From Xestospongia muta (taxonomy: Eukaryota > Porifera > Demospongiae > Haplosclerida > Petrosiidae): DNA of 64,000 bases. The translations under genes and the position numbers were made by a program. The stretch spans positions 9,472,182 through 9,536,181 of the forward strand of contig OY848920.1 in NCBI GenBank assembly GCA_963693285.1. The letters run 5' to 3'. The notes under the pieces were generated by a model that was given only the letters and a program-made list of their open reading frames with translations, searched no databases and was not told the origin of the DNA. Of this stretch, positions 62,301 through 64,000 are shown one piece after another (position 1 is the stretch's first letter; the number at the start of each line of letters is the position of its first letter).

Positions 62301-64000
62301 AAGCTCTGCTTTAACTCCTCAATCTGTTGGTCTCTCTCTCTTAGCTGTAAAGTCAATGACGTTATTATTTCTTGTAGTGTCTCTAGCTCTTTCTGTCTCT
62401 CAGCAGACACTGACAGTATATTCTTCTCAAAAACTTTATATAAAACGAGAAGAAAATTGATCACAAATATACTACCCTAGTTCCCTGAGCAAGAACCCAC
62501 CCCCATCCCACCGTCTTAGATTTGTGGATATTGTGGTTATTATCATGTGTTGAGCAATGAGAAATAAGTTAGGCTAGCAATTTTTTAAGTTTAGACATTA
62601 TAGTTTCGTTGTCAAACATTATAATATCGTTATTGTGAGTTGAGAAGCTTGTCAAATTGCTTTATCCCATTCTCTTATATGCTTTCTGTTTACACAATAT
62701 TTCTTTGCTATAGCAGATACATTGCGCTCTGGGTGAGTTCTCAGAGAGCCTCAACAGCTTCAACTTCTACACCATACATATGGGATATTCATGGTTAATT
62801 AACTATTTATAAGTGGGTGCTTACTAGAAACCGTTTTTGAAAAATCGTGTGTAAGTGCCCACCCCTTTCAAATTCCAAATAAACTGTAAGCACCCATGGG
62901 TACTTACTTGGGGAATTACGGTATATAAAATACTGACAACATTGGACTTGTGATTTGTTGTATTAATTTACCTTCCTTTGTTTTTACAAGTGACGTCAAA
63001 TGTTCAATTGTCTTTTCTTTCATTTCTCTTGTTTCTATATAAAGGAACATTAAGTTATTAATCAGATATATCATATAATAGACAGCTATTAAATAAAACA
63101 ATAGTTGTACACAATATACCTTCATTTTGTCTGACAATAGATGATATTTGTATAGTCATCTTTTTCCGCATGGTTTGTTCTAGTTCCAGTCGACTTCTCA
63201 ACTCCTTTGTGTTCTCTTCTACAATAGCTCTAACCTCCTATATATCAATAAACCACACATGTAGTAACTGTTGTCTAATACTACTCATCTCTTACCTTGT
63301 CTCTTCTGTGATCATAAATGGTACAGTGACCAACTGTAAGTTGAAGTAACCCTTTCTCTTTCATCATTTCAAGAGTCTCCTGAGCTCTGGCAATAAGTAG
63401 AGTTGTTAGACTGAGTGGACAAAAACAGGTGACAATGATGGAGTTGCCTCTTTGTATGTAACGAATCTCCACATTTATCTCAAGTGATATAGAAATAATG
63501 TCCTCGATATCTTTCAACGTACAATCTTTAGAATCCCAGTTTAACACAAAGATGACTGTCTCACATTTGAGAAGAGAAGGAGTGTTTGTTACTTTAAAAC
63601 TTTCGTCCAGACAGAGAGACGCTTTTGTTTTTTGACAAAATGACTGAACAACATCTTTATATGCTTGTATGTGTTTCTCTGCTTCTTTGATTTTGAAGCG
63701 TTTCACAATACCCTCCAAACAACTGATATTGATAACTGTACAATGATCATTTACAACATCTAGAACATCATCAATGGAAGTAGAATGAGCTATTTGAGAT
63801 TTGAAGTGAGAGTAACCATCTTTAAGAAACTGTTTCAATTTATCCAGAGGTGGAGGTGTGGTATTGATAGCTTCTCGGATATTACTAAAGGCTATTGCAA
63901 ATTCACTTTTAATAGATCCAAAAATAGGACGCAAGCTTTGAGGAAGTATAACTTCCTTTATTGTGTCATCTACAATAAGATCAAGATATAATCCTTGACA
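59384..64000 (-). CDS. Death-fold/coiled-coil/LRR protein, array copy 4 (5' end outside window)
   Basis: Exons in the window: 63969-63296, 63237-63120, 63034-62972, 62433-62296, 62251-62150, 62098-62024, 61742-61671, 60177-59384. Upstream death-fold exons lie beyond the window. The unrecognised module is nearly identical to copy 1. The acidic exon (61671-61742) is also shared only with copy 1 and is two codons shorter. The pogo-like insertion, GC-rich repeat and LINE remnant are shared only with copy 3, so copy 4 is a mosaic of the copy 1 and copy 3 lineages. The LRR exon is full length and intact, with its own set of beta-strand surface residues. Confidence 0.8.
60565..60840. repeat. Interspersed repeat, copy b
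   Basis: Near-identical counterpart of 50,995-51,260 in the long intron before the LRR exon of copy 4. Confidence 0.6.
62475..62921 (-). mobile_element. Tc1/mariner-pogo-like DNA transposon remnant, copy b
   Basis: Same insertion as 52,046-52,490 at the same intron position, with decayed right terminus (GGGGAATTACGG) and a frameshift in the helix-turn-helix fragment. Its presence at the homologous site shows that it was inherited by duplication rather than inserted twice. Confidence 0.75.

Overview
The window looks like a piece of an invertebrate animal genome, most probably a demosponge close to Amphimedon queenslandica. The DNA is AT-rich, genes are dense, introns are short with GT..AG ends, and conserved animal genes sit beside a tandem family of death-fold/LRR proteins of the kind expanded in sponges. 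The species call rests on gene content and recollection, not on a search. All exon models were built by hand from splice sites and reading frame. Each multi-exon model sums to a whole number of codons, but none was checked against transcripts.

Layout. (1) 1-12,630, plus strand: two tandem single-pass receptors whose ectodomains (FN3, a YWTD-like beta-propeller, FN3) resemble ROS1/Sevenless. Both end in a short tyrosine-containing tail with no kinase domain. (2) 13,027-15,559, minus strand: BUD13, a splicing/RES-complex protein. (3) 15,721-22,347, plus strand: an sn-1 diacylglycerol lipase (DAGLA/DAGLB type), head to head with BUD13 across a very short shared promoter. (4) 22,589-30,469, plus strand: WASF (WAVE/SCAR), whose 5.4-kb intron is packed with minisatellites and inverted repeats. 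(5) 32,564-64,000: a tandem array of four minus-strand genes, the fourth cut by the window end. Each encodes death-fold domains, an unrecognised alpha/beta-like module, coiled coil and a C-terminal ribonuclease-inhibitor-like LRR, with no NACHT ATPase. The spacers carry broken pieces of the WASF last exon, an orphan conserved exon pair, LINE remnants and DNA-transposon insertions.

The most interesting signal is in the array. Across the four copies the LRR framework is almost invariant, while residues on the predicted concave beta-strands (the x positions of LxLxx) differ in nearly every repeat. Parts of the genes look exchanged by conversion, one copy has an additional death-domain exon, and one has lost an intron. 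Together this suggests a diversifying recognition receptor family made from phase-1 exon modules. A small five-exon gene of unknown function (55,491-56,135) diverges from the promoter of copy 3, and only its first exon is recognisable beside copies 1 and 2.

Recurrent structural oddities: inverted exon copies inside introns (receptor 1 and DAGL), a tandem intron duplication that creates a 25-nt candidate exon, and transposon insertions dated by empty sites in sister copies.
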